NCBI GenBank assembly: GCA_048270225.1
Contig: JBLWTG010000002.1
Coordinates: forward strand, 372,001-436,000
Origin: Allopusillimonas sp048270225
GTDB taxonomy: Bacteria; Pseudomonadota; Gammaproteobacteria; Burkholderiales; Burkholderiaceae_B
Reading direction: 5' to 3'
DNA: 64,000 nt
Shown: piece by piece, positions 17,797 to 25,811 of the stretch
How positions within the stretch are numbered: position 1 is the first letter of the stretch
Layout: each line of letters begins with the position of its first letter
Program-made: the position numbers and the translations under genes
The notes under the pieces: model-generated
What the model saw: the letters and a program-made list of their open reading frames with translations, nothing else
What the model was told of the DNA's origin: nothing
Databases searched by the model: none

Positions 17797-19566
17797 TCAG
17801 ACCAGGCTGCGCGGCTGGCGCAGATAGTCAGTCCGCAACGCATGCGCCGCCCAGTAAGCCAGCCCGCCGACCATGCCCGTAGGGTTGTATTGCAGGTTCT
17901 GCGGGAAAGCCCCCGCCCCCATTACAAACACATTGTGAACATCGTGCGCCTGCAGGTAGCGGTTGATGACCGACTTGGCCGGATCGACGCCCATGGCGTT
18001 GCCGCCCACGTTATGGGTGGTCTGATAGGGACGCACATCGTACATGGCGCCTTCTTTCTTGAAGCCGGACTGCATGATATCGGGCTTCATCGACTTGGCG
18101 ATTTCCTCCATCTGCACGCGCATGTATTGCGTCATGCGAATGTCGTTATCGTTCCAGTTGAACGTCATGCGCATCATGGGATTTCCGAATCGGTCCTTGT
18201 AGGTCGGATCCAGATCCAGATAGCAGTTGCGATAGGACATACAGGAACCATGAGATCCTATGCTCATGGAATGACCATACCACTCGCCCACGGCTTTCTT
18301 CCAGTCCTTGCCCCAGGAAGGCGTACCGGACGGCAGAGACATAGACCGGATAGGCTGCCCGTTCGTCGTACCCGTTGTAATGTAGCTTCCGCCGATAAAA
18401 CCATGGCGGGCAAAATCGATCTGATTGATGCTGAAGTCGTCCATCGACATACCGTTGGACCCGGTGCCGATGAAGGGATTGAATTCCTTGTCCTTGAAGT
18501 ACAGCTTTACGCCGCCATTCATCTGGTATGCATAACCACGCCCGGTCGCTCCTTCGCCGGTCACCGGGTCGTAGGGCTTGCCTATGCCGGACACCAGCAG
18601 CAAATGGACGTTGTGCAGCGAATAGGCGCACAGAAGGACCAGGTCGGCAGGCTGGAAGACTTCCTCGCCCGTTTTGTGGTCAAAGTACGTGACACCCGTT
18701 GCCGTTTTTTTGTCTGCAGCCAGCTCAACGCGGATGACTTCAGAGTTGGTCTTGTACGAAAAGTTGGGCTTGCGTTTGAGCGCATCCAGAATACAGACAT
18801 GGGGCGAGCCTTTGGAGTAGTTGTAGCATCCATAGCGCTCACAGAAACCACAGTAATTACAGGGCCCCATTTGCATGCCGTACTCGTTGACATACGATTT
18901 GGACGCGATGGCACCAGGACGAGGGAAAGGGTGGTAACCCATGGCCTTGGCCGCGTCGGCGAACAGGGTAGCGTCGTAGGTCTGGAGCATGGGCGGCATG
19001 GGATAGTCGCGTGAGCGAGGGCCTTCGAAAGGGTTGCCCCCAGGAATGATCTTGCCGCGCAGATTACCCGCCTGCCCCGAAATACCCGCGACGTATTCGA
19101 ACCGGTCGAAGTATGGCTCAAGGTCGTCGTAGCTGACAGGGTAATCTTCCAGCAGCATGTCCTCGGGGATGGTTTTCTCACCAAAACGCTCGATCGTATA
19201 GGAGCGCAGGCGCAGCTCCTCGGGTTGGGGACGCCAGGTGTGGCCGTTCCAGTGAGAGCCGGCGCCGCCCACGCCATTGCCAGGCAGGAAGGAGCCAAGC
19301 TGCCGATAGGGCAAGGCGACTTCATCAAGCGTGCGCCGGATGGTCAGTGTGGATTCGGCTGGCCGCTGCATCAGATCGTAGCGTACGCCGTACTTGAGTT
19401 CATCAGCGATGTTCGGATATTTGAAGTCGGGCACGGTGTCGCGGTCGCCGCCGCGCTCCAGGGCAAGAATCTCCAGCCCTTCCTGCGCCAGCTCTATGCC
19501 CAGAATGGCGCCTGTCCATCCCAGGCCGACAATGACCACATCTTTTTTCGGATCTTTACGCGCCAT
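17797..19566 (-). CDS. GMC flavoprotein subunit of gluconate-type dehydrogenase
   Basis: This 589-residue GMC oxidoreductase is the large subunit of a membrane-bound gluconate 2-dehydrogenase-like complex that oxidises sugars or sugar acids in the periplasm. The FAD loop is VGLGWTGAILGIELA, near residue 14. A cysteine cluster, C236, C239, C242 and C247 (PCNYCGFCERYGC), could hold an iron-sulfur cluster as in related glucose dehydrogenases. The C-terminal block (HNVGGNAMGVDPAKSV and QNLQYNPTGMVGGL) carries the catalytic histidine region. It lacks its own signal and probably travels through Tat with the small subunit. The substrate (gluconate, 2-ketogluconate, sorbitol or another) cannot be told from sequence. 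Confidence 0.92.
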   Translation of the reverse strand: MARKDPKKDVVIVGLGWTGAILGIELAQEGLEILALERGGDRDTVPDFKYPNIADELKYGVRYDLMQRPAESTLTIRRTLDEVALPYRQLGSFLPGNGVGGAGSHWNGHTWRPQPEELRLRSYTIERFGEKTIPEDMLLEDYPVSYDDLEPYFDRFEYVAGISGQAGNLRGKIIPGGNPFEGPRSRDYPMPPMLQTYDATLFADAAKAMGYHPFPRPGAIASKSYVNEYGMQMGPCNYCGFCERYGCYNYSKGSPHVCILDALKRKPNFSYKTNSEVIRVELAADKKTATGVTYFDHKTGEEVFQPADLVLLCAYSLHNVHLLLVSGIGKPYDPVTGEGATGRGYAYQMNGGVKLYFKDKEFNPFIGTGSNGMSMDDFSINQIDFARHGFIGGSYITTGTTNGQPIRSMSLPSGTPSWGKDWKKAVGEWYGHSMSIGSHGSCMSYRNCYLDLDPTYKDRFGNPMMRMTFNWNDNDIRMTQYMRVQMEEIAKSMKPDIMQSGFKKEGAMYDVRPYQTTHNVGGNAMGVDPAKSVINRYLQAHDVHNVFVMGAGAFPQNLQYNPTGMVGGLAYWAAHALRTDYLRQPRSLV

Positions 19567-19569
19567 GAC

Positions 19570-20277
19570 TCATGCCCTCTCGCCGGAAATTGAAACAGGA
19601 CCCAACGGGTATGCCACGTTGTACTGATCCGCCCATTCTTTGAAGCTGGCACGTGCGCCCGGAAAACCGATGTACGACCAGGCAAGCATCTTGTGATTGC
19701 CGCCATACATGGGATCGGCAAAGTAGCCTTCCTTGGTATTGCCCAGCAACAGCGTGAAGAAATCCCGCAGTTCCACCGGAAGCTTGATGGTCGCCTTCTG
19801 CAACCCCGTCAGCACCTCGTCCTGCTGCGTTGGCTCAAGCTCGGCAAACAGTTTGCCATGATTGGTCGTACACCAGGCATTAACCTCTTCAATGCCCTGG
19901 CGATATATCTGCGCCGGCGTGAGCGGTGATTGAAATCCCAGGTTTGGATCAGCTGCAGGATTGTGAGGACCTTCCATGTACCAGTCCGAGGCCTTGCCAT
20001 ATTTGCTGGCGAGCTGGCGATCGATGAAAACCGGAACGTGCGCCTCATGGGCGCCTGGCCCATCGCCCTCGGAAGGAATCAGGCGCGCCGTGGCCGCCAT
20101 GATGAATGCCCACTCGGTAGCGTTCAGGTATTCAGGTTTGTACTGCTCGAGCGGAACATCGCTGGTCTTGGCCGCATACACGCGTAATGGGATTGCTCCG
20201 ACGGCAGTGCTGATCGCTGTGGCAGTAAGGAATTGGCGCCTTGATGGTTTCCATTCTGGAAAAAGCTGGTCGCTCAT
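19570..20277 (-). CDS. Gluconate 2-dehydrogenase subunit 3, Tat-exported
   Basis: This 235-residue small (gamma) subunit has a Tat signal: SRRQFLTATAISTAVGAIP with R13 and R14, cleaved near VYAAKT. It belongs to the gluconate 2-dehydrogenase subunit 3 family (LNATEWAFIMAATARLIPSE and MYGGNHKMLAWSYIGFPGA). In characterised homologues it carries the cofactor-loaded flavoprotein across the membrane. ATG 20277 follows GAGGATACTTT and is a far better start than upstream in-frame codons. It is the first gene of the three-gene operon, 3 bases before the flavoprotein gene. Confidence 0.92.
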   Translation of the reverse strand: MSDQLFPEWKPSRRQFLTATAISTAVGAIPLRVYAAKTSDVPLEQYKPEYLNATEWAFIMAATARLIPSEGDGPGAHEAHVPVFIDRQLASKYGKASDWYMEGPHNPAADPNLGFQSPLTPAQIYRQGIEEVNAWCTTNHGKLFAELEPTQQDEVLTGLQKATIKLPVELRDFFTLLLGNTKEGYFADPMYGGNHKMLAWSYIGFPGARASFKEWADQYNVAYPLGPVSISGERA

Positions 20278-20341
20278 AAAGTATCCTCGCAAGTGTAGAT
20301 TCATCCTGGAGAATCGCCGGACATATGACATGATCGCCATG

Positions 20342-20363
20342 CAGCATGCTGACATTATGCTGA
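20342..20363. promoter_or_regulatory. Palindrome and direct repeat upstream of the dehydrogenase operon
   Basis: CAGCATGCTG (20342-20351) is a perfect 10-base palindrome. It overlaps the first of two direct ATGCTGA copies (20346-20352 and 20357-20363) set 11 bases apart, one helical turn. It lies 65-86 bases upstream of the operon start, a reasonable operator position. No regulator gene is adjacent. Confidence 0.35.
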
Positions 20364-20493
20364 AGGCTCAGGCTATCTCCTTATTCATTCTAAACCTATT
20401 GGATAGCAGCTACGGATAAAAAGCCAATGCACAGCCAAAGCGTTCCGTTCAAGCCACACGTGCGTTTTTTTCTTGCATATTGAAGACAAGGTC

Positions 20494-20518
20494 AAAACTG
20501 CCGATTACCATCAGGCAG
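20494..20518 (-). terminator. Possible terminator after the TrkH gene
   Basis: Read on the minus strand, CTGCC and GGCAG (20514-20518 and 20498-20502) form a 5-base stem followed directly by TTTT, 45 bases below the TrkH stop. The stem is short and the loop 11 bases, so this is tentative. Confidence 0.3.
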
Positions 20519-20562
20519 CTCAGGTCTGCCGGCGTTGGCCATCGCCATGCAGCGCATGGCCG

Positions 20563-21930
20563 CTAGCCGACCTGAAACTCTGCTTCCGGATAGCGCACAC
20601 GGCTGCGGCGCTGCGTAGCGATGCTGTAGGCCAGGGTGAGCGGGCCCACCCGGCCGGCGAACATCAAAAGCACCAGAACGATCTGGCCGGGCGCCGATAA
20701 GCTCGCAGTAATGCCGCGACTCAAGCCCGTTGTACTGAGCGCGGAAACCACCTCGAATAGCAAGTCGACGAAATGCGCTTTCTCAAAAATCGTCATGAGC
20801 AGCGTGCCCGTGAATACGAGCACCACGTTGATCAGCAACAAGGCAAGAGATTTTTGCACTGTGCTGGATGAAATCGTGCGGTTGAACAGCACGACTTCCT
20901 GACGATGAAAGACATAAGCCCTCACCGCCGCCAGCAGTACGATGAAGGTACCCACCTTGATGCCTCCGCTCAGACTGAGCGAACCGCCGCCGATGAACAT
21001 GAGAAACATCATGACCAGCGCCGAGCTATCGCGAATTTGACTGATGTCTATGGAGCTGAAGCCTGCTGTTCGTGTCACGACGCTCTGCGTCCAGGCGGCC
21101 AGCGCCTGCCCATACCAGGACAGATGGCCCAGCGTCGCCGGGTTCGTGTGTTCGAGCGCGAGAATCGCAAGAAACCCGAATAGGTTGAGGGCCACCGTGC
21201 CGACAATCATGGTTCGGGTGTATGGGCGCAGGCGCGACCACGAACGCGTCGCGCAAAGGTCCCCAATCACGGTAAAGCCGATTCCGCCCAGGATAATCGC
21301 CGCGGTAATCGTAAACACGGTGACCGGATCGTCCACAAACCGGGCAAGACTGTCTGAAAAAAGCGAGAGACCTGAATTATTGAAGGCTGTCACGGCATGG
21401 AAAACGCCGTAGTAGACAGCTTTCATCCAGGGAAAATCACGGCTCCACCAAATGGCGAGGATGGTTGCAACGGACAGCTCCACCAGCACAGATGTGCGCA
21501 ACACCAGGAAGGCCGTGTTCCTGACCTTGGACACACTGGTCTGATTGAATGCCTCCAGCGCCAGGGCCTGGTGCTGCAGGCTCATGCGCTTGCCCAGCGT
21601 AATGGCCGACACCACGGCAAACGTCACATAGCCCAGCCCGCCCAGCTGCACCAGTACCATCAGCACGACCTGCCCAAAGGTCGTCAGGTCCGTCCCGGGA
21701 TCCACAACGCCCAGGCCTGTGATGGTAACGGCGGAAGTAGCCATGAAGAGCGCAGACATCGCGCCGATGGGCGTTTGCGCGGCGGCGGGCAGCATCAAGA
21801 ACAGGGTGCCCAGCGCAATAAGCGTCAGAAAGCCGCAAGCCAGCACCACAGGAGGGCTGGCTCTGACCACACCGGTCCGTTTGAAGCGGATATAGGATGG
21901 ATAACTATGTAGCGGAAACCAATTGCGCAT
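20563..21930 (-). CDS. TrkH/KtrB-type potassium uptake permease
   Basis: This 455-residue potassium channel-like permease of the TrkH/KtrB family has repeated membrane-pore-membrane units. Selectivity-filter-like loops are visible: ATSAVTITGLGVVD near residue 70, FNNSGLSLF near 190, VTRTAGFSS near 290 and STTGLSRGI near 405. Length and the short N-terminus fit KtrB better than TrkH proper. No KtrA/TrkA (RCK-domain) regulatory subunit is beside it, so that partner must be encoded elsewhere. It is monocistronic here. Confidence 0.9.
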   Translation of the reverse strand: MRNWFPLHSYPSYIRFKRTGVVRASPPVVLACGFLTLIALGTLFLMLPAAAQTPIGAMSALFMATSAVTITGLGVVDPGTDLTTFGQVVLMVLVQLGGLGYVTFAVVSAITLGKRMSLQHQALALEAFNQTSVSKVRNTAFLVLRTSVLVELSVATILAIWWSRDFPWMKAVYYGVFHAVTAFNNSGLSLFSDSLARFVDDPVTVFTITAAIILGGIGFTVIGDLCATRSWSRLRPYTRTMIVGTVALNLFGFLAILALEHTNPATLGHLSWYGQALAAWTQSVVTRTAGFSSIDISQIRDSSALVMMFLMFIGGGSLSLSGGIKVGTFIVLLAAVRAYVFHRQEVVLFNRTISSSTVQKSLALLLINVVLVFTGTLLMTIFEKAHFVDLLFEVVSALSTTGLSRGITASLSAPGQIVLVLLMFAGRVGPLTLAYSIATQRRSRVRYPEAEFQVG

Positions 21931-22160
21931 GATTACAGTGTGTTATTCGCAATTTTGCGTGAGACATATTATGACGCATATGCCAGAGGTGCCTCCGGCG
22001 ACACGACTCAGCTGAAAGTCCCCATCAATGCAATTGAAATGGCCACCGTGTGCTGACCGTCCATACTGCTCCACCGCTTGGTGCGCAGGATAATTTCCCG
22101 AAACGGCTTCGCTGTGGAAAACCGGCGTTGGGTGACGATCTGGGCATGAAACTCGGCGCT

Positions 22161-22174
22161 AGCCGCTAGCGGCT
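22161..22174. repeat. 14-base perfect palindrome after pagP
   Basis: AGCCGCTAGCGGCT is its own reverse complement and lies 10 bases below the pagP stop. It can form a 5-base GC-rich hairpin with a CTAG loop. No T tract follows on the minus strand, so it may be an unconventional terminator or RNA-stabilising hairpin. Confidence 0.4.
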
Positions 22175-22183
22175 GATCCCCCG

Positions 22184-22771
22184 CTAAAAGGACCATTTAC
22201 CAAATACGAACAGCACGTTGCCGTTATTCCGTGTTCCGGGGATATAAGTGGCAAAAACACTTGCTTTTCGATATTGCGCAGACACCAGCGGCAGGACACC
22301 GGGGAAAGGGATATAACCAATCATGTCCTTGCGGGACATAAGAAATAGCGTATAACCAGCCCCCAATCGCCAATTGGGCGAAACCTTCGCCATTTTCAGA
22401 AATCCATATCCAGCCATGAACTGGAATTCGCTATGAGAGTCCAGAAATGACATGGCATACAGGCCTTGCCAGTCGCCGTCTTCGTCGTAAATGCTACGGC
22501 CGAATCCGCCTCCCAGGGCAGCCTCATTGTATGTTGCTATTTTTTCCGCGCTGTACATTGCCCGGTTATGCCATGCCCACCCCGTTACATAGAGGTCATT
22601 GCTTCCAGTGTTCCAGATCTCTTGAGCACGATGACACGCATCATCAAGCCATGCGACCTGCAGCCCACAGGCCCATCCCTCTTCAGGCAAGAGAATGCCC
22701 CAACAGAATACAATCACAAGTATTCCCTTCCAGCGTGTGTGGATCTTCTGTTGATCTGATTGTGCCCTCAT
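22184..22771 (-). CDS. pagP: PagP, lipid A palmitoyltransferase
   Basis: PagP is an outer-membrane beta-barrel enzyme that moves palmitate from phospholipid to lipid A and so helps resist antimicrobial peptides. This 195-residue copy keeps the catalytic set seen in E. coli: His in GWAWHNR (H68), and Asp-Ser in FLDSHSEF (D111, S112). GGGFGRS, GLYAMSF and TYIPGTRNNGNV match the barrel core. ATG 22771 follows AGGGAGCGCGG. Longer starts (22804, 22798) lack a site. A signal peptide ends near GWA/CG. PhoP or Bvg control is known in relatives but no site is evident here. Confidence 0.93.
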   Translation of the reverse strand: MRAQSDQQKIHTRWKGILVIVFCWGILLPEEGWACGLQVAWLDDACHRAQEIWNTGSNDLYVTGWAWHNRAMYSAEKIATYNEAALGGGFGRSIYDEDGDWQGLYAMSFLDSHSEFQFMAGYGFLKMAKVSPNWRLGAGYTLFLMSRKDMIGYIPFPGVLPLVSAQYRKASVFATYIPGTRNNGNVLFVFGKWSF

Positions 22772-22924
22772 CCGCGCTCCCTGATGTGAGTTTGTCATGA
22801 ACAATCATCCACTTTAACGGCGATGAACTCAATCAGGGATAGTAATACAGCCCTCGTCAGATAAGGAAAACACGCAGTTTCTCCGAGACGACGCAGGTTT
22901 TATGATGTGGGACCAGCAAGGATA

Positions 22925-24118
22925 TCAGCCGGCCCCGGCCGGCGTGCCTGTCTGGGCGTTCGCTGACCTGGTCTCCGCCACCAGCGCCAGCAAGCGCCCG
23001 CGCACTTGCTCTGCGGTGCTATCCTCACGCAGGCCCTCGGCCACGATCAATCCGCTGCGCCGCTGAAACTCCACGTAGCCGAGATAACGCGGACGTACCC
23101 AGCTGTGCTCCATGGATGCGCGTGCCGCTGAATAAAAGCCGTTGAACCGCTGGTCGTTATCAGGATTGTCCCAGCCCGCCAGGCTGGCAGGCTGCCCGTA
23201 GTTCGTACCGATGAGATTGATCTGCACCTCATCGCTGAGCATATGCCGGATGAAGGCAAGCGCAAGCTCGGGCTGGCGACAATGGCTGGACAGACCGAGC
23301 GCGGTGCCGCCCAGGGTCGCCCCTGCAGCGAAAGGCTGCTGAATGCCGGCAAAGCCGGCGAACGACAAAGGCTTGCGCTGATCCTGCTCTCCATAGGTGG
23401 CATAACCGTATACGGCAGGACAATAGACGATGTCGTCCCTGGCCACCATGGCTTCGTGCACCGCGATACTGTTCCAGTCCAGGCTCTCGGGCGCAGAAAG
23501 AGACAGAATCTGTTCCAGTGCCTGATAGGCCGGCACGAAGCTGGCCTCCGGAATACTGAGTATCCCCTGCTCATCTGCCGTGATGGGCCCGCCCAGATTC
23601 GCCATGTACGACAGGACCGACATAAAGGCATGCGGCGTTTCAATTGCCGTGCCCAGGTACATGCCCTGGCTGCGCGCCCGCCGGCCGAGTTCAAGCACCT
23701 GAGCATGAGACTGCGGTACTTCGCCGCCGAGCTGGTCCAGCAGATCCTGACGGTAGACCGCATGCTGTGTTGCACCGTCGATGGGAGCGCCCCACACATG
23801 GCCCTGACAGCGATAGCTGGCGAAGCTGGGCCCCAGAAACTTTGCGTCGGCCTGATTCCCCAGCATCTCGGGTAGCTGCGTATCGAGCGGAACCAGGCAT
23901 TGCGAACTCGCAATAGCACCGGAAAACGGATGGTCGTAGACGATCAGGTCATAACGCTGGGCGATGTCCTCGATGCTCTGGTGTTCAAAATCGCTCAGTG
24001 GGCGTACAACCTGGCGTAGGGCGCAGTCCGGATGTTGCCTGACAAAGCCCTCGATCGCCGCGGCCATGGGCTGCGTCGCCCGCCGGCTCTGCCAGTTGAG
24101 CACGGTGATTTCCTTCAT
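22925..24118 (-). CDS. Solute-binding-like protein without signal peptide
   Basis: This 397-residue protein has the fold signature of family 1 extracellular solute-binding proteins (EITVLNWQS start, DLIVYDHPFSG, WGAPIDGATQHAVYRQDLLD, GTALGLSSHCRQPELALAFI). It begins directly with the first beta strand and has no signal peptide. The ATG at 24118 overlaps the MaoC gene stop, and the only upstream in-frame codons add an unhydrophobic MQAGGR. It is therefore probably cytosolic. It lies last in a TRAP/CoA-transferase/MaoC operon and has no ABC permease nearby. It may sense or sequester a pathway metabolite, or the family assignment of transport may simply not apply. Confidence 0.75.
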   Translation of the reverse strand: MKEITVLNWQSRRATQPMAAAIEGFVRQHPDCALRQVVRPLSDFEHQSIEDIAQRYDLIVYDHPFSGAIASSQCLVPLDTQLPEMLGNQADAKFLGPSFASYRCQGHVWGAPIDGATQHAVYRQDLLDQLGGEVPQSHAQVLELGRRARSQGMYLGTAIETPHAFMSVLSYMANLGGPITADEQGILSIPEASFVPAYQALEQILSLSAPESLDWNSIAVHEAMVARDDIVYCPAVYGYATYGEQDQRKPLSFAGFAGIQQPFAAGATLGGTALGLSSHCRQPELALAFIRHMLSDEVQINLIGTNYGQPASLAGWDNPDNDQRFNGFYSAARASMEHSWVRPRYLGYVEFQRRSGLIVAEGLREDSTAEQVRGRLLALVAETRSANAQTGTPAGAG

Positions 24119-24564
24119 GCGCCCTCCGGCCTGCAAGCGACAATATGTATATGGTCACAGACCAAAGCCAGCGTATCATCCTGCTTGAGCACTTCCAGCC
24201 GCTCGATCACAAGGCCCTGGCCCGGATGTTTGTGGTCGCGCTTCTCCACAATGGTCGACTGCACCCGTATGGTGTCGCCGATGAACACCGGGTTGACGAA
24301 GCGCAGCCTGTCATAGCCATAGGACATGCTGTGAGGATTGATGACACTGGCCATCATGCCCACGCCCACACTGAAGATGAGCGTACCGTGCGCGATGCGC
24401 TGCTTGAAAGGCTGTGTCGCGCACCATGCCGCATCCATGTGATGCGGGAAAAAATCGCCGGTCTGCCCCGCATGCAGGACAATGTCCGCCTCGGTGATGG
24501 TGCGACCCGTACTGCAGGTTTTTTCGTCTATCAGGTATTCTTCAAAATAGCGTTCGACAATCAT
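24115..24564 (-). CDS. MaoC-like hotdog dehydratase
   Basis: This 149-residue single hotdog-domain protein belongs to the MaoC/(R)-hydratase family. The catalytic Asp-His region is AGQTGDFFPHHMDAAW (D37, H41 or H42), followed by RIAHGTLIFSVGVGM and RFVNPVFIGDTI, which are standard for the family. Such enzymes add water to, or remove it from, enoyl-CoA esters. It overlaps both neighbours by ATGA. With the upstream CoA-transferase it suggests activation of an imported acid to its CoA ester and then hydration. Mesaconyl- or itaconyl-CoA hydratases are related possibilities, but no lyase gene is present to confirm. Confidence 0.87.
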   Translation of the reverse strand: MIVERYFEEYLIDEKTCSTGRTITEADIVLHAGQTGDFFPHHMDAAWCATQPFKQRIAHGTLIFSVGVGMMASVINPHSMSYGYDRLRFVNPVFIGDTIRVQSTIVEKRDHKHPGQGLVIERLEVLKQDDTLALVCDHIHIVACRPEGA

Positions 24565-25745
24565 GGCCTGATGCTCTCCGATAGCAATTCATTCAAAATC
24601 TGTTCGTTGTCCTGGCCTATCTTGGGCGCACCCTTTGTAGACTTCAGCACCTGCCCGTCTATCCGGATCGGGCAGCGTGTGGTGCGGATCCTGCTGCCGT
24701 TGTTCGTGAGCGTGTCCTGCACGATATCCAGCGCCTTGAAACCGTCGTGCTGCACCAGCGTCGGCCAGTCCATGACCTCTGCACACCAGACGTCCTCGGC
24801 CTCCAGAAGATCCAGCCAGGATTGGGTCGTTCGCGTCAGCAGAATGTCGCGCAAGATGGCCTTGATGGTGTCGCGCGCATCGAACCAGGTGGACTCATCC
24901 GAATACTGCGCCAATGCGGGCGAGTCGAGCAGGCGCGCCAGTTTCCCTATCGGGTTCATGGCAATGGCGATGAACCCATCGACGGTGGCGTAAATGCCAT
25001 AGGGCGCGCCCAAATATGCGCTGGCGCTGGAAATGCTGCTGCGGGTCGGGGCGTCGCCCGAACCGTTCAGAAACGTGGTGAAAAATTCGAACTGCAGATC
25101 CATGATGGATTCCAGCAGGCTGACATCCACGCGGGCGCCCCGGCCATGTATCCCGCGACGGACCAGGCCTGCAAGAATGCCCTGTACCAGATGGGCTCCT
25201 GTAATCATATCGGCGACCGCCATCCCTGCGGCGACCGGCGGCTCGCCGTCATTGCCGTTAAGCCACGCAAGACCAGACATGGCCTGAACCAGCAAGTCCT
25301 GCCCAGGCCGTCCGCGCCAGGGTCCGGCATCTCCGTAACCCGACACCGAGGCATAGATAATGCGTGGATTGAGCGCCCGCACCGTGTCGTAGCCCAGGCC
25401 CAGTCGCTCGATCACGCCAGGCCGGAAATTCTGGATCATGACGTCGGCATTCGCAATCAGGTTCTGAATGCGGACCAGGTCGTCCGGATTCTTCAGGTCA
25501 GCCGAGAAACTGAGCTTGTTCCGGTTGATCGTATGAAACAGGGTGCTGTCGCCATCGACCTCGAGATTGCTGACATAAAGCTGGCGGCAAAGATCGCCGG
25601 TTTCCGGGCGCTCTATCTTGATCACCTTGGCGCCCAGATCGGCCAGCCGCAACGATGCGGAAGGTCCGGCAAGAAACTGGCTGAAATCAAGCACAACCAG
25701 GCCGTCCAGCGGCAGGGAGTCAGATGGCGTTTGTGTAGTTTGCAT
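24561..25745 (-). CDS. CaiB/BaiF (family III) CoA-transferase
   Basis: This 394-residue family III CoA-transferase moves CoA between acyl donors and an acid acceptor through an aspartyl intermediate. The opening LDGLVVLDFSQFLAGPSA and ADLGAKVIKIERPETGD are family hallmarks. The nucleophile is D150 in GRPGQDLLVQAMSG. It is the gene directly below the TRAP permease (66-base gap) and overlaps the MaoC start. It probably activates the TRAP substrate. The specific acid is unknown. Confidence 0.9.
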   Translation of the reverse strand: MQTTQTPSDSLPLDGLVVLDFSQFLAGPSASLRLADLGAKVIKIERPETGDLCRQLYVSNLEVDGDSTLFHTINRNKLSFSADLKNPDDLVRIQNLIANADVMIQNFRPGVIERLGLGYDTVRALNPRIIYASVSGYGDAGPWRGRPGQDLLVQAMSGLAWLNGNDGEPPVAAGMAVADMITGAHLVQGILAGLVRRGIHGRGARVDVSLLESIMDLQFEFFTTFLNGSGDAPTRSSISSASAYLGAPYGIYATVDGFIAIAMNPIGKLARLLDSPALAQYSDESTWFDARDTIKAILRDILLTRTTQSWLDLLEAEDVWCAEVMDWPTLVQHDGFKALDIVQDTLTNNGSRIRTTRCPIRIDGQVLKSTKGAPKIGQDNEQILNELLSESIRP

Positions 25746-25811
25746 GGCACAGATAAATAAAGCTTGTGTGTAAATCCAGTCAGTGCTGTCCGTATAGGCC
25801 TTTAGCGGGGC

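Noticed and set aside
16531..19014. An 827-codon open frame on the plus strand
   Set aside because: It is fully antisense to the triheme cytochrome and flavoprotein genes, whose heme and FAD motifs are unmistakable. It reads as compositional shadow with no family motif.
22008..22196. A 62-codon open frame below pagP
   Set aside because: No ribosome binding site, no signal or motif, and it includes the 14-base palindrome. I do not consider it a gene.
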